Assembly (NCBI GenBank): GCA_009739215.1
Contig: VSJF01000009.1
Coordinates: 1,302,001-1,366,000 of the forward strand
Origin: Floccularia luteovirens
Lineage: Eukaryota > Basidiomycota > Agaricomycetes > Agaricales > Squamanitaceae
Length of the DNA stretch: 64,000 bases
Direction of reading: 5' to 3'
Of the stretch, positions 12,048 to 24,156 are shown piece after piece. The notes beneath the pieces are model-generated. The model was not told where the DNA came from. It worked only from the letters and a program-made list of their open reading frames with translations, and did not search any database. Position numbers and translations under genes: made by a program. Every line of letters starts with the position of its first letter. Position 1 is the first letter of the stretch.

Positions 12048-12489
12048 GATAAGTCTAGAAGATTAGAGGCAACGAATTAATGAAAAGAAGGTTTTGTGGT
12101 CTGGGGCATCTAAGGTTTGTGAGCTATCGTCACTTTGAGAGCAGAGAAGGAACTGCTGTCGTGGTCTTGTATAAGTTGTCGTGGCCGAATCTTGGACACG
12201 TCGAAATCGCACTAATTTTTTGATCACGTGTAAAAACTGCATAGTGTCATGTGACCTATTTTAATCACTGACGTCTTGGCTTCGAACTTGGCACATATGC
12301 TGCATCCTTCTATGCTCAGCGAAAGTGGGTGTGGTTCATTACCCACCCTCTAAATCATGCTTTGTATTTCTCAGTTTTCTATTTGAAGTGATATAAAACC
12401 ATAGAAAATTTGCCAAGACCAGATCAATGTTTCATTAATAACTTAAATCACTTGAAATAATCCTCTGCTTTCTACATAGGGAAAAAGGA
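12048..12489. promoter_or_regulatory. LHS1 promoter region with a CRE/UPRE-like TGACGTC
   Basis: Non-coding stretch upstream of the LHS1 start and downstream of the oxygenase stop. It contains TGACGTC at 12269-12275. ER chaperone genes in fungi are commonly induced by the unfolded-protein response through bZIP (Hac1-type) sites with a TGACGT core, so the site is a reasonable candidate. A 7-base motif alone is weak evidence. Confidence 0.3.
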
Positions 12490-13826
12490 TCAATCCCCGA
12501 AACAAGGATAACCAAATGCTCTCAATGTACATACCTTCCCAATATCAGCCCGAACTTGAGTCTGTCGCTTTGTAAACCATTGTGCAGCCGTCATGTTGAC
12601 TGTGTATTTGGGATTGGAACCACTTTTATTAATTGCCTCGGCAATAACAGAGCTCTCATCAACTAGTGGTTTCAAAACCACAGTATCGTTTGGTCTGTAG
12701 AAGTAGACGAGAGACCATCTGTCGTAATTGGATTGGATTCCGGGTGGAGGGCTGAAGTGTGTAAATTTATGATTAGATGCCCTCTGAACATAAAATATCT
12801 CATATACATACAGAACACGGTGAACACAAGATTGAAGGATGCCACCGCTTAATATATTCAATGCATCCCCGATGTTACAAATAGCAAGTCCTTTGACGGG
12901 CTAACCATAACCAGTAAGTAAGCACTATGATCTTTGATGAAATAATCCGTTACAAACCTTGACATATTTCCAGTCCGTTTCTCTAGGAAGTAACACTTGT
13001 AGTCCCCCTAGTTGGTTAACCAAATATGAAATACTATCACAATTTAATCAATCGTATTGATTTTAAAGAAAGCAGCACAACCTTCCGAAATCTGTATGTG
13101 CTCCAACAGCTATCTTAGTAGAGCCCGGAGATGCGGGGACCTTGATACACCTTGCTTCGCAAATGCTTCGATCTGTAAAACGATGACGTCCCTTGAGGGC
13201 GCCAGTGGGCAACCCCAACTTTTCGTTGAAGATATCCAGAAGGAGGTCGTTGACTTTTATAGACGCCTTTATGAATGGTCGAACGACGCTCTCCATACAA
13301 GCATTCACAGTAGAAGGATAAATGTGGTGCACTACTTCCGGAAACGCAAGCGCATCATCTTTCGATACGTTTATAAATTCTGCGTTATCCGTTGACCCGT
13401 CTCTATCAGCATACATAGATCCAGCGGCTTTATACCTTCACCAAGACAAATTACAGTTATAAGTCCCTAAAATCAATAACATACAATCACTCTTACCCAA
13501 ACAACCCCCCTTGATTTCCCTGCCAATACTTCATCTTTTCTTCTACAGGTAACTTCATCGTCTCCCTTGCCATTTCGAACATCGGCTCAAAGAGAGGTGT
13601 CATACCATGATTTACTAGACTGGTCCCAAGTTCGACTTGAAAATTACTATAGTTATAACTTGATATAATATATTAGCACGTACTACCAAAATCCGTACTG
13701 AGTCGCCGCGGTCCATAGTTTCTCCCTCTCTCCAGTGTCTCCAGCTTCAAGGAGAGAATAATCAAATATAGTCAAAGTGTGCACTGGGACATCATCAGGG
13801 AAAGGCGGTAACACTGCAGTAACCAT
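12490..13826 (-). CDS. 2-oxoglutarate/Fe(II)-dependent oxygenase, isopenicillin-N-synthase-like fold
   Basis: A soluble non-haem iron oxygenase of the plant/fungal 2OG-Fe(II) family, substrate unknown. Start at ATG 13826 (MVTAVLPPFPDDVPV). The N-terminal DIOX_N-like half includes LVNHGMTPLFEPMFEMARE and EEKMKYWQGNQGGLFGYK. The catalytic double-stranded helix carries the HxD motif in GAHTDFGSISYL, then LGGLQVLLP, the second metal ligand in SCVHRVL, and the 2OG-binding arginine region in DRWSLVYFYRP. All iron ligands are present and exon joins are in frame, so the gene looks intact. Such enzymes act in secondary metabolism, detoxification or hormone-like chemistry. Nothing next to it suggests a biosynthetic cluster, so no product is inferred. 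Confidence 0.85.
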
Positions 13827-14617
13827 GCCTCGGTTAATTTTGAAGCGTGTAAATCCAGGGAGCAGTTAATGTTGCTGATCTTCGGTGTCATGACTTTTTA
13901 AGTTGAAGCCGGTTGTTCTGATTCATGTTATTGTCCTTACCCAGGTGGTACACTTAGTCCCATGATCATGATCTCAAAAATAATTCGCAGGCTCCTTCTT
14001 TTTCACATTAGTACTAATGTGTGTAATATGTAGAAGGGTGTCAGCTTATTCCAGTCCATGCTTCAAAGAATTCCACGCATGATGATGACGATGATGTTAC
14101 ACCAATATAACTTTGTGTAATATGATACAGTTGCCAGCTTCAGTTGAAAAAAAAGAAAAGAAAAATCGTGAAAAAAGTGAAGTGTGTGGATAACTTCAAC
14201 TGTGCCTGTTTAATTAAACATTCCAGGGGGGTGGGGTGGTATTTTTAAGATGCAATGAATTTTAAATGGAGGAAATAATATTCTGGTAATGGAATTTGAA
14301 CAAAGGACTGGTGATAACGGATACATCTGGGAGATACGTGGATGGAGGGACAGTGGGAAAAAAGAACAGAAAACAACCAAAAACTTCGTGTGCAGAAACA
14401 ATGTTATCGTGAGTGATAGTAGACATAAACGTCCACGTCTATTACATGCAATTCATGACTGTATAAAGTGCCTCCTTCAGAGAGCGATTCGAATTTAGAA
14501 TGAAAATGTAGATTGCATGCGATAATGAGATGAAAAAAATGAGGATGGGAAGATAAAGCCCATGCACAAGAGAGAGACGGAACAAAAGGAATGAAAAGAT
14601 AGAAATAGTTCAGCATT
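13827..14617. promoter_or_regulatory. Oxygenase promoter and KAP95 3' region, with an 18-bp palindrome
   Basis: Non-coding stretch. A perfect 18-bp palindrome CACATTAGTACTAATGTG lies at 14004-14021, about 180 bases upstream of the oxygenase ATG, where a dimeric regulator could bind. A purine-rich low-complexity tract (aaaaaaaagaaaagaaaaa type) follows near 14147-14166. Short open frames here are AT-rich and not convincing. Confidence 0.4.
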
Positions 14618-17600
14618 CTACTGCGTAGCCACCTTGATCATCTGTAAGGATAACATATAAGCCAACATTGATATTTGGTCAAGACGTCATACTCACCTCG
14701 CGAGCCCAACGCATCGTCTTCTTGGTCTCACCAGGCATCCTGTGCTTAGATCTCATTTCAGATACAACCCACGGTTGAAGTAGGAGCGGCTTGATTTGTC
14801 CGTTAGGGAAGCTATCAGCTAAATCTCCAAGAAGGCCATATGCGAGTCTCATCAATCCATCAGTTCGCTCATCATCAGCCAAACAACGATGGACTAATTC
14901 CATAATTGATTGGGTATGGGGCAGAAGCAATGAAACTATATTTGTTGTTGAGCGGATGCAGTCTTGTTTGGTTGAAATTAATCTCTTACCTTTCTCCGTC
15001 TTCTTCAGCCCTGTGATGATACCTGTATATGCTTCGAGGATTCCTTCCCGAAGCTGTCCGACATAATCCACGAGATCATAGTCAAGCTATGGTAAATATC
15101 AGATAAGCATTATTTTATTACCCCCCATCAAATGTCCACTCACGGGGTTTGGCTCCACAGCGCCTGCTTGTCGTAGCACTCCCATCGTTGTCTCAAGATA
15201 CGGCTCAAACTCCACTCCAATAGCAAGGGCAATATCTCCGAAACATGATAGAACTGAAATCTTGACATTTCTGTTTAGAACATCACTTTGAAGGTTTTCA
15301 AGGAGAACAGTCATGAAAGGTCCAGCATATTGTGCACTCTGTTCACCAAGTGCACGTGAAATATCCCCTATAATGCCGACCGCTACTGTGCACAGCTGCG
15401 TGTCTTCGTGCGCTTTAAGGGCAGGATATAGGTAGGGCAAGAACGCTTGAATATATGGTGCGAAATTGGTTTCCAATGCTAGAGAGAATGTGTGTCAGAT
15501 ATACGACACAACAAAATAGCAATCGCTTACCAGATGCAAGTGATCCGACTACCAGGAAAGCATCTTCCAATACTGTAGATGTCTTCCCTGCAGCTTGGAT
15601 CAATGACAACATCAGGGTCATGATACGATCAGCAAGTGGGGCAATTCCCTCATTTAATTTTCGGATAACACACTACGAAGAATCAGAATCGAAGGAGAGC
15701 TAGGTAACAGATAAAACATACGATGACGACACCACATAGATTACTCTGTAATTCATTCCAATTATTACGATCGTCGGTGCCAAGTATCTGATTCTACAAG
15801 CAAATATGTCAATATGAAAATGATGAAACCGGTGCCGTGTAAAAGCTAACCTGCATTGCCAAAAGTTGTTCCATACGTTGCAAAATAGTAACTGTCGTAT
15901 TTTGGACCACAAGAATTGCATCTGGGGTAGCTTGAGTGAGATATGATGTTATCGCTTCGTATGCGGCGGTCCTGTAATTAGCCTCGTTTGTTGCTCTGGA
16001 GGTAATTGTTTAGTCTATATCAAAAGTTGAAAACACTACAAATTTACCTTTCAGTGACTAGTAATAGGGCCTGGACAACGCCTTCGTAATATGGCGATAA
16101 TGGTCCGCTTTGACCACTAGATTCCCCTTCGTCTTCATAGTATAAACCCAGTTGATCAGCGAGATTCATCAACGCCCAACAACAATTTGCAACGATACGA
16201 GGACTATCTTGCAAGCCATTCACTAAGGCTGACACAAGAGAGTGGAAATGTTCATCCGGTTTGATTGTGGTGATCATGAGATCGCAGATTCGTCCCAATG
16301 TCCATGCTGTAGTATCTTTAACATGTATATTATTGTCTGTCATCATTCCAATGAGAAGGGGTAGCGCTTGATTGACAAGGGGAGTCAAAACTGCAGGGTC
16401 GGGTCCCTCAAGGATGGAGCCAAATGTCATGACAGCAGCTTCGCGTTGATGCCAATCCTCAGACTTGATGTGTGCTTCGATAAATGGTATTACAGAGGGA
16501 ACAATAGCATCTTGCACAGCACCCGCTAGGAGTGACAGACATGTTCCAGCTGCCATGGATACATTCCATTCATCTTCATCTGCGTCTTCTTCTTGTTTCG
16601 TAAGGAGGAGTAAGAGCACTGGTACGATTTCCGGCAAAGCGATTTTCGCAAAAAATTTAGACTCTGTCTCAGGAGCCTCGCCATACTCCGCGGCCTTGCA
16701 AAATAAACTAAGTGACACAAAAATTGAGAAAAGAGGAGTAGAGCTCACCTCTTGGGCTTCAATAGCTAAATCAACTTCCTCTTCACAAACGGTCGACCAG
16801 AACTCCACAGCTTGAAGTGCAACTCGTTCATCTGGGTGTTTCATTCCAACAACAGTCAACTGATACATGTCAGTTACAATACAAAATCGTTAGTTACAAA
16901 GGGATGACTCACGCCAAACAAAGCTTGTTCCATATAAAGTGCCATTTTGTCATAGTACAGACCCATAATTCTCACGAGACACTCAAAAGAGCCGACCTGG
17001 ACATTGACGGATGGATTCTGAGTAGCCTCGCACACTACCTGCATAATGTAGTTTCTTTCTCCCTGAAATGATGAATACAATTTAGAATTGTGTGAGTAAA
17101 TCCAAGACAAACTCCACTCACCTCTCTCTCGAAATTCTCCCGAACAAATTCCAAAGAGTTAAATAGTGCATGAATAGCAGCAAGTTGGACATCAGCAGAG
17201 GGCTCTTCCTTGCGAGCTCCATGAATCACGGCGGTCAGGATCTCGTTGGAACGCAAACTCAAGATTTCCGGTTTCTATCACACAATGTTGTGGGTGAACA
17301 CAAAGAAGAAGGAAAAAAATCAATAGACTTACGATGGACTCGCATATATAACCGATAGTTTGAAGTGTAGCAATCCTAAGGTTTGTGTTTTGTTGATTGT
17401 TGACGAACCCAAGTAGCATTTCTATGAGATCAGGCCACTGATCTTGAGGAAGTTCAACTGCAGCGATGGCAGCAACCACTTGTGAGGCAAAGTTGCCAGC
17501 TTTCTGAGAAGGAGAGCTCAATGTGATAAGGGCATCTTGCTTGATCTTCGCCTTGGTATCCACGTTAAGGGAGAACCACCGATTGGTTAAATCATTTTGT

Positions 17601-18025
17601 CGTGCAGCGTCCTAAAGTAATGTGGCATAGGTAAAGTTGGTGCAAAAAACTTTTTTCAAAAGTGAGATGAAACACATACCCTCGCAGACAAGGCATTCTT
17701 CAAAGCCAGACCAGCAGCATTCCTGATATGCAAAGGCGAGCTCTCATCCACAAGTACAGAAGACATCATGAGCATGTATTCCGGCTGAATCCCAGCGACA
17801 AAAACATTATGGTAGATAAGTAAAACGGTTGTTGAGGCGGGGAAGGGGGACAACGTACGTAGTTGTCCCGGAATGCTGCCTCGAGATTTTGGGTTGCATT
17901 TTGACGCGTATCCGCATCTATGGAGTGTAGATATCAGGTATTGGCCCAACTACGACCCAAAACGCGCATGATGTGAAAGGCGCACCTGGAGAAAGGGTAT
18001 TTGCAAGAAGCTCGGTTGCACTCAT
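14618..18025 (-). CDS. KAP95: Importin subunit beta-1 (karyopherin KAP95)
   Basis: Nuclear import receptor that binds importin-alpha/cargo, nucleoporins and Ran-GTP. Start at ATG 18025 ([18 protein letters not shown]), stop at 14618 after MRWARE and MIKVATQ. The spliced protein is a chain of HEAT repeats throughout, including [16 protein letters not shown], the acidic loop [34 protein letters not shown] (Ran/IBB-binding part) and [14 protein letters not shown], to the C-terminal [18 protein letters not shown]. About a dozen short GT-AG introns join in frame and no lesions were found, so this gene serves as an internal control for the broken reading frames elsewhere. It is divergent from LSM7, with only about 340 bases between the two starts. 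Confidence 0.93.
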
Positions 18026-18367
18026 TGCTAAAAGCACTTTAGACGTTCGTAAGGAAATAATTGATTAAAGTGATTCAGGTTCTTTGAGAGTCTATGCAGT
18101 CAGAGAGCGATAAGGATGTGTTGTGGAGGGGAAAGAGAAAGGACAAGGATGAAGGAAGGGTATTGTGATGGGGTTTCTGAGTAAAGACTTTTACAGCTGA
18201 AGTTCAATTTTCACCACGCCCTCCACAGCAAGCTATTTGCTGAACAGTTCACGACCCTTACAATCAAAGCACTCAGTTTTCACTTATATAACTATTATTT
18301 CGCCTTTTGACAATCGTCTCTTGTTGTATAAAACGTAATCCACACTTATCGCGCTTTGCAATCATTC
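18026..18367. promoter_or_regulatory. Bidirectional promoter between KAP95 and LSM7
   Basis: The starts of KAP95 (minus) and LSM7 (plus) lie 342 bases apart, so both promoters share this segment. It holds a purine-rich tract at about 18107-18160 and AT-rich sequence just upstream of the LSM7 start. No distinct regulatory motif can be called with confidence. Confidence 0.5.
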
Positions 18368-18903
18368 ATGGCAGACCGTGTACGTGTTGTTTTTACTACC
18401 ATTTGTCCTTTCATATCAACTGATTATGCAGGGACGTGGTTCAGCTCGAGGTGCTAGAGGTGCTGTCCACACAAGAGGTGGTCGGCCAAGTGGCCCAGTA
18501 GGATCACAGCCGACGATGGATAAACCTAAGCGGGAAGCTATTCTTGACTTATCAAAGTATGTAAACGAAAGAATAAGAGTGAAGTTTACTGGAGGAAGAG
18601 AAGGTATGGCAGAAACTACTATGCAAGTGAAAAAAGCCAACGAATACTTTCTACAGTTACTGGTATCTTAAAAGGCTATGATCAGCTGTTGAATCTAGTC
18701 TTAGACGAGGTCCAGGAGGATCTACAAGGTGAGAACAACCATCTCGCTCGGTCACATCATTGTAAAAAAAACATATGGGGGCAGAGCCACAAGGAGTTTC
18801 TCGCCCGTTAGGATTAGCCGTTCTTAGGGGTCCAACAATAACCATCGTTAGTCCAGTAGACGGATCAGAGGAGATCGCAAACCCATTCTTGGCTCAGGAG
18901 TGA
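18368..18903 (+). CDS. LSM7: U6 snRNA-associated Sm-like protein LSm7
   Basis: Small Sm-fold protein, a subunit of the LSm2-8 ring on U6 snRNA and of the cytoplasmic LSm1-7 decapping complex. Four exons: 18368-18379 (MADR), 18432-18603, 18657-18728 and 18785-18903. The spliced protein starts with an Arg/Gly-rich segment (GRGSARGARGAVHTRGGR), then Sm motif 1 (LDLSKYVNERIRVKFTGGRE, VTGILKGYDQLLNLVLD) and Sm motif 2 (LGLAVLRGPTITIVSPVDG), ending EEIANPFLAQE. All three introns are GT-AG (52, 53 and 56 nt) and phases agree. Without splicing the frame hits a stop after GREG, so the introns are needed. RG-rich extensions at the N-terminus of LSm7 are seen in other fungi. Confidence 0.93.
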
Positions 18904-19365
18904 ACAACCTTCACAACGGAGCCAATATGAAACAACTGGCGGGGTATTTCGACAAGCATGCATATCTTGTCTCTCACCGACTATATCCCGAGTTTTTCCA
19001 TAGAGCGTCAAAAAAGATGATGGGGCGGTTATACACCATGACAACTAAATCGCTTCTTGTAATATGTACGACAGGTACTGTAATAGTTACATGAATCCAA
19101 GGGTGAGCATGTGTTAGAGCACTGGTTTAGGTTATAAAACTGCGTGATAGAGTATCAAAAAAAAAAAGATATCAATACGCTAAGATCAATTCCTTCTTTC
19201 TTGATGCATAGGCTTATCATGCAAGGACAGACCAAAGGTAATCATATACTATATGTTTTCCAAAGCCGGGACCGTTACCTGAAGTTCTGCGAAGCCAGGA
19301 ATGAGCCTGGGTGTCAATTTATATTGGTGCTTAAATTTTGCCATGATGCGTGATATCCACGTACT
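18904..19365. other. Convergent 3' ends of LSM7 and the nucleotidyltransferase gene
   Basis: About 460 bases between two convergent stop codons. Open frames inside are short and without recognisable features, so this is most likely 3' untranslated and terminator DNA of both genes. Confidence 0.45.
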
Positions 19366-22300
19366 CTAGCTCCCACTACCTTCATGAGTCTCAATCGCCA
19401 TGACTAAACCTGATGAAGACACTCGAGGCATATGCACTCCAGTGTCATCGATGGACAGAGAAGAGAATGATGGAGGATATGCCAACGTATCAGCTTTCTG
19501 AGTTGGCGGGATGGAAGTTGGTAGGGGAGAAGGAGAATGCGGCGATGGCGAACGTGAGACCGAAGTTGAATAACCAGTTGACGAGGGTGTTGGAGAACTT
19601 CCGCTGGAGTTGAGCGCTGGAGGCTCCGGTGAGGAGGTACCAGGTTCTTCTGTAATATGTTGGTTCTCAAGAGAAGTATGTGGATGGGACTCTGGGGCAC
19701 GTTGGGGTAAATCAGGTTCATTCGTGTGGGAATGACTGGTGTCATATTGGGGTGAAGTAGGGGCGACGACTGTAGAGTTAGAATACGAATGTGAGTGCGA
19801 TGAAAATGATGTTGGTGTCGGTGTGTCCGGTCCTCCCGATTTCAGGTCAGCATTGAGAGGAACGACTGATACCCGCGGATTCATAGATGACAATGATGAA
19901 GAAAGATTTGTGGGCAAAATATCTTGAGGAACTTGGTTGACATGTCGCGGATGAGATTGATATTGTGACAGGAAAGTAGATTGCATTCCAGGACTTGGGT
20001 ATACGAAAGTTGGACGAGGGGACCTTGTGGTTGTTTGATAATATACAGTAGACGCATCAGAAATATGAGACTCTTTGGGTGATTCTGGAGATGGTGGAAG
20101 AGGAGTAGCAATGGCCAAAGGCGTATTCGAAGAGCATATATTCAGAGAACGGGATGGTCCCGATTTCGATCTTCTTACCATTTCAGACCTTGCATGTTGC
20201 ATGAATTGTTCCGCGGACCCTCTGAAAGATGAAGGAGGTGAGGGTTGCCCAACCTTTTCCGTCGGTCGTATCAGTCGACCTCTATTCCCTGTTGCAAATT
20301 TGAACTGAGAATTCGGTGGAGAGGGGTTGGTTAGATGAGCCAAAGGAATCCTGGCCACAGCATCAGGGCTATGCCAAGACGGACGTCGCAGACCGTTCAA
20401 GCTAGTCACAGAAGATCCTTCGGTGAAAGATCTAACTGATGTGATATCGTCCGATTCCGCAGCATCTGAACGATCCTCGTCTGTGAAAACCTCACTACCC
20501 CCCTCGGACGAATTGGACGTCATCTCCTTTTCCCTCGCTTCGGTAGAAGAAGTCGCCAACTCCAAGCCTTTTCCCAGCTGACTCTCAAACAATGAATGGT
20601 CTGCATGGGGTGCCTCCGGAGGTGGTGGGCTGGTCCATTTACCACGTTTAGGAGCCATATGCTCTGGTGGAGGACGAAGGGTAACTGGTGAAAGGGGTAC
20701 TCGAGGTCCGGGTTCAAAGAATTGGGCAGGAGGTGAAAATCGTTCCTCGGCAACAACTCCCTTGGGCCGCATAGATTGGCTACCAACTGTATATGGAGTC
20801 TGAGGTGGCAAATTGGAGAGCCTAGGAGGCGGTGCAGAGACCAAATCTTCATCTTTGCGTTCTTCACAAAGCTCCGCAAGCGCGACGATAGCTCGTTCTG
20901 GGCGAGCGGCAATTATGCGGGCAGCACGCATAAATTCTCCACGAATCTGAGGAGTTATCAGACATGAATGCCATCATGCATAGTACTTCTATGACAGACC
21001 GTATAGAGTCCATCCTTTGTCACACATCGTGCCACATTATAGTCAAGTTCGAATGGATCCTGTCCAATCATTCCGTCAACAGGATCTCGGAAGAAACAGG
21101 TAACAGATGATATGCACCTCTACGCAGAGACGATTTCGTTCTCGTGCATCGTTGTACCGACCGCCTGACAACTAGCAGTACAAGTTAATCGGACTGTAAC
21201 GAATTTAAAATAGTGCTGACATACATCATTCTGCCAGCCCTTGGCTTCTTTTTTCAACAAGCCTGCTCGTATTGATGCCACGCCGGTATTATAGGAGAAA
21301 TCCCGAGAATAATAGCGGAAAAAATCGATGAGCCTGAAATAACAAATCAGGGATCAGGGAATGGAAACTGATCGGATAGTTATAGCAACTGACAGCTCTG
21401 CCACAGTTTCTGTATTTTCAGAATGCCATCGTTGTCGCAATAGTTCTATGTCATCGAAGAACCTGCCAAACAAAACAAAAGTTGAGAAATGGAGTAAAAT
21501 TTGGTTGACATTTTGTTTGCGTACCAAGTATTATATCCGTTCAAGTGCGTATCCTCCTACAGTCCTATCAATGTCATTATATCCAGAGTAAGAAGGGAAA
21601 TGCTTACATGTGAAATTGGACGCAATGGCGGCATTTGTTGTAAATTAGGTAACACCGGAGGATTTTTAACATGTACCAAGAAATAGATTACCAGCAAGAC
21701 ATAACCATAAGATGAAAGAGTTCCTTTGTATGGTGAATTAATTTTTCTAGAATAGAGTTATAAGTAACTTATTAAGAAGAATTGAAAAGAATTTTACCTT
21801 CGTTTACTCCAGACTTTGACTAGAAATTTAAATTATTAAATTAATAATTTATACAATAAACCCATAACAATAGGCAACTCACGAAAGAGGACCATTGTAC
21901 GAACACGAGTTGGATCTATCATAGCATAGCACATAAGCAGGCGGGTATTTTCCAGCGCCAGTCTATTCTCGAAACCGATATCACAGGCAATTCCCAGAGG
22001 AAGACCAGGTGATGGATCGAGTGATAACTTTACAATTGGTATACGGGCATGAGGCAAGGGCTTCACGTGGAATTTGGTTTCTAAGTGGGTTCCATGAGGT
22101 TGAAATGAACTGCAATGAAGATCATGGCCACCTACCACGTTCCAACAGGTCACCCAACATGGTTACTAGATCTGTTGCAGCTAATTTCTCGTCTGAGTCG
22201 ATCAGACAGCACAAATCCATATCTGGATCAGGAAGTCAGCAAAGAGTCAAGGGTTCAGAGGTAGGGAGGGAACTTGCCAGAGTTGCGAAGACTGAAGCCA

Positions 22301-22569
22301 TTGGCTGTACTTCCGAAGGACAATAAGCGGCTATTTGGTTCAATGGTACGAATGAGACGTTCAAGCAATTTCCTAACGTCCTCTTTGACGGCCATCTCCT
22401 CGGCAGTGGGTAAGAGCTGGATGACGAAATCAAAGAGGCATTGGGAGAGGTCAGCTACGAAGCGCTGCTTCGAAGTATGGCGTCGCTGCATAGGAGGCGT
22501 GACTGCAGTGTGAACATCGCGATAGTGATGATGTATTGAGTGAGGGCTCATCGACTGAGTGTAAGCCAT
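19366..22569 (-). CDS. Cid1-type poly(A)/terminal uridylyl transferase with long disordered tail
   Basis: Non-canonical RNA nucleotidyltransferase of the DNA-polymerase-beta superfamily, adding A or U to RNA 3' ends. Start placed at ATG 22569 (MAYTQSMSPHSIHHHY); an in-frame ATG at 22728 would add 53 hydrophobic residues and is less likely. Catalytic core: LLSFGSTANGFSLRNSDMDL has the GS...N signature and the DxD metal pair, followed by IPIVKLSLDPSPGLPLGIACDIGF with the third carboxylate. The PAP/25A-associated domain is seen as INSPYKGTLSSYGYVLLVI, NTGVASIRAGLL, VEDPFELDYNVAR and IRGEFMRAAR. About 500 Ser/Pro-rich residues follow. One intron (22223-22277) uses GC-AG borders. Whether it adds A or U cannot be told from sequence. 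Confidence 0.85.
22223..22277 (-). other. GC-AG intron inside the nucleotidyltransferase catalytic core
   Basis: Read on the minus strand the exon ends ...AACTCTG and the intron begins gcaagt and ends ccag, 55 nt in all. Removing it joins NS to DMDL and creates the conserved NSDMDL motif, so the join is well supported. The only nearby GT donor (4 bases later) would break the frame. Confidence 0.8.
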
Positions 22570-24156
22570 AGAAGGGTTGTTGGGTATGGAAACCAACCAA
22601 GAGAGGGAGGAAGACTCCAGCAAAGGTGAGCTGATGAGTTCTTGTGTGTGTACTAGGTCCCCAATAGAATTCAAGGCCCAGCCAGCCAGGTATGCTCCTA
22701 GTATAGCAACTCGGCACACCCTCGGCATACTCCCGATTATTCCATATTTCGCATCTCCTTAGTTTCTCCTCAACTCAGTCCGTCTCCGTTCTTATTCCCT
22801 TTGTATTTCCAGTTTCACCCCTTATATTACCACATTGTCAACTCATGTTCATATACCCCAAGCTCTCTCCATGCACGATCTCAGCCTCTCACCCATCACT
22901 TTTATCCCCATCAACACAATTGTTACTTCACCGTTACACGTGAGCCTATCTGGTCAATGCTCGTTCATCGATCATCGATATCTTTGACTGACGTGGGTTC
23001 CCTTCAGTGACAGGAAGTCCACTGTACTGTATTATGGCCATCTGCTCTCTCCATGCCAGCCAGTCGGTCTTACAGAGAGCCCCGCTGGCTGGCATGAAGA
23101 GTAAAACAAAAGTCAAAACCTGCCATCTTGCCCCTACCTCTCCGCTATCTTCTACAAACAAAATTTTTGTCGACCTAATTACCATTACTTTTATCTGTTA
23201 TCCACATCCTTTCTTATTCAGTTGTTCCTTTCCTTTTTTTCCTTCATCTTTCTTATCTTATTATCTTTTCTTGTCTTCTTTTCTTTCCTCTAATCTCTCC
23301 TGCCTCACGATGTTCCAGGGAGGTCGTTGGCTGCTTACATCATCTACTTGAATTACTTACATAATATAGCTATATTATGTAAGTAATTCAAGTAGATGAT
23401 CCGTGTGACAATAGAACCGGTCCTAAGGCGTTCGGTTCTCGCCATCATTTTCGCACACCGGCAGGTATAAGGCGGAACGCTCGTCTTGACATCTGCATCA
23501 AATGTTTACACAATTACAGCTTCTTAGTACTTAGTGTGTATGCACTGACGTCCCGCGGGTCATTCTAAAAAGGGAACCCAAGATGTGCAATGCCCACAGA
23601 GACGAATCTTTTGTACAACTAGATCATTGTCAGCGCAACAAAGGAACGTGCATAACTGTATATAAGATTCCCCAAGCTACGCAGGGCTAAGAAAAAGTGA
23701 CAATTTGGATGGCGTTAAAGCTCCCAAGAAGTGTAACTTTAGTGCTGTGAATGTTGACTGCGACGCATCATATAGTTCGTAACATTTTAACGCCGGCCTG
23801 TCCCATGAATTAGGTACCGACCCTCAGGTGAAGTTGACCGTGAGCGCAAGCCACGGGTGTCAGTAATATTCCGGTCATACATTATCGGCTTCTTCTGTCC
23901 GTGAAGGATGTGGGCTCCAGTGCAAGAATGATAATGCGGCTTCTTCGAAAGAAACGGAACGAATGTAAAGTAGACAGGGTATCTGTACACTCGGTGTTTG
24001 AACCAAGTGTTGTATGAATGATCAAAGATATGTAGCATACAGAGTGTATGTGCATGTTTGGGCTATTGCCAGGTACGTAATCGCAATTTGCCAGTCAATT
24101 TCTGCGAAAGTAGTCCTGCAGCTTGAATCAATTCTAAAGCGCTTCAAGTGCGCACA
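22570..24156. promoter_or_regulatory. Divergent promoter region of the nucleotidyltransferase and PAN3 genes
   Basis: About 1.6 kb without a believable gene, between two divergently transcribed RNA-metabolism genes. It contains a long C/T-rich tract at about 23205-23310 and the 62-bp perfect palindrome at 23339-23400. The rest shows only short chance frames. Searching by eye for tRNA B-box motifs found none. Confidence 0.45.
23339..23400. repeat. Perfect 62-bp palindrome (two 31-nt arms, no spacer)
   Basis: The 31 bases from 23339 (starting atcatctacttg, ending ataatatag) are followed without a spacer by their exact reverse complement to 23400. Symmetry stops immediately outside (C facing C at 23338/23401). 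It lies in the divergent promoter region downstream of a pyrimidine tract. It could fold as a 31-bp hairpin or cruciform. It might be the remains of a small fold-back element or an assembly artefact. No target-site duplication is obvious. Confidence 0.9.
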
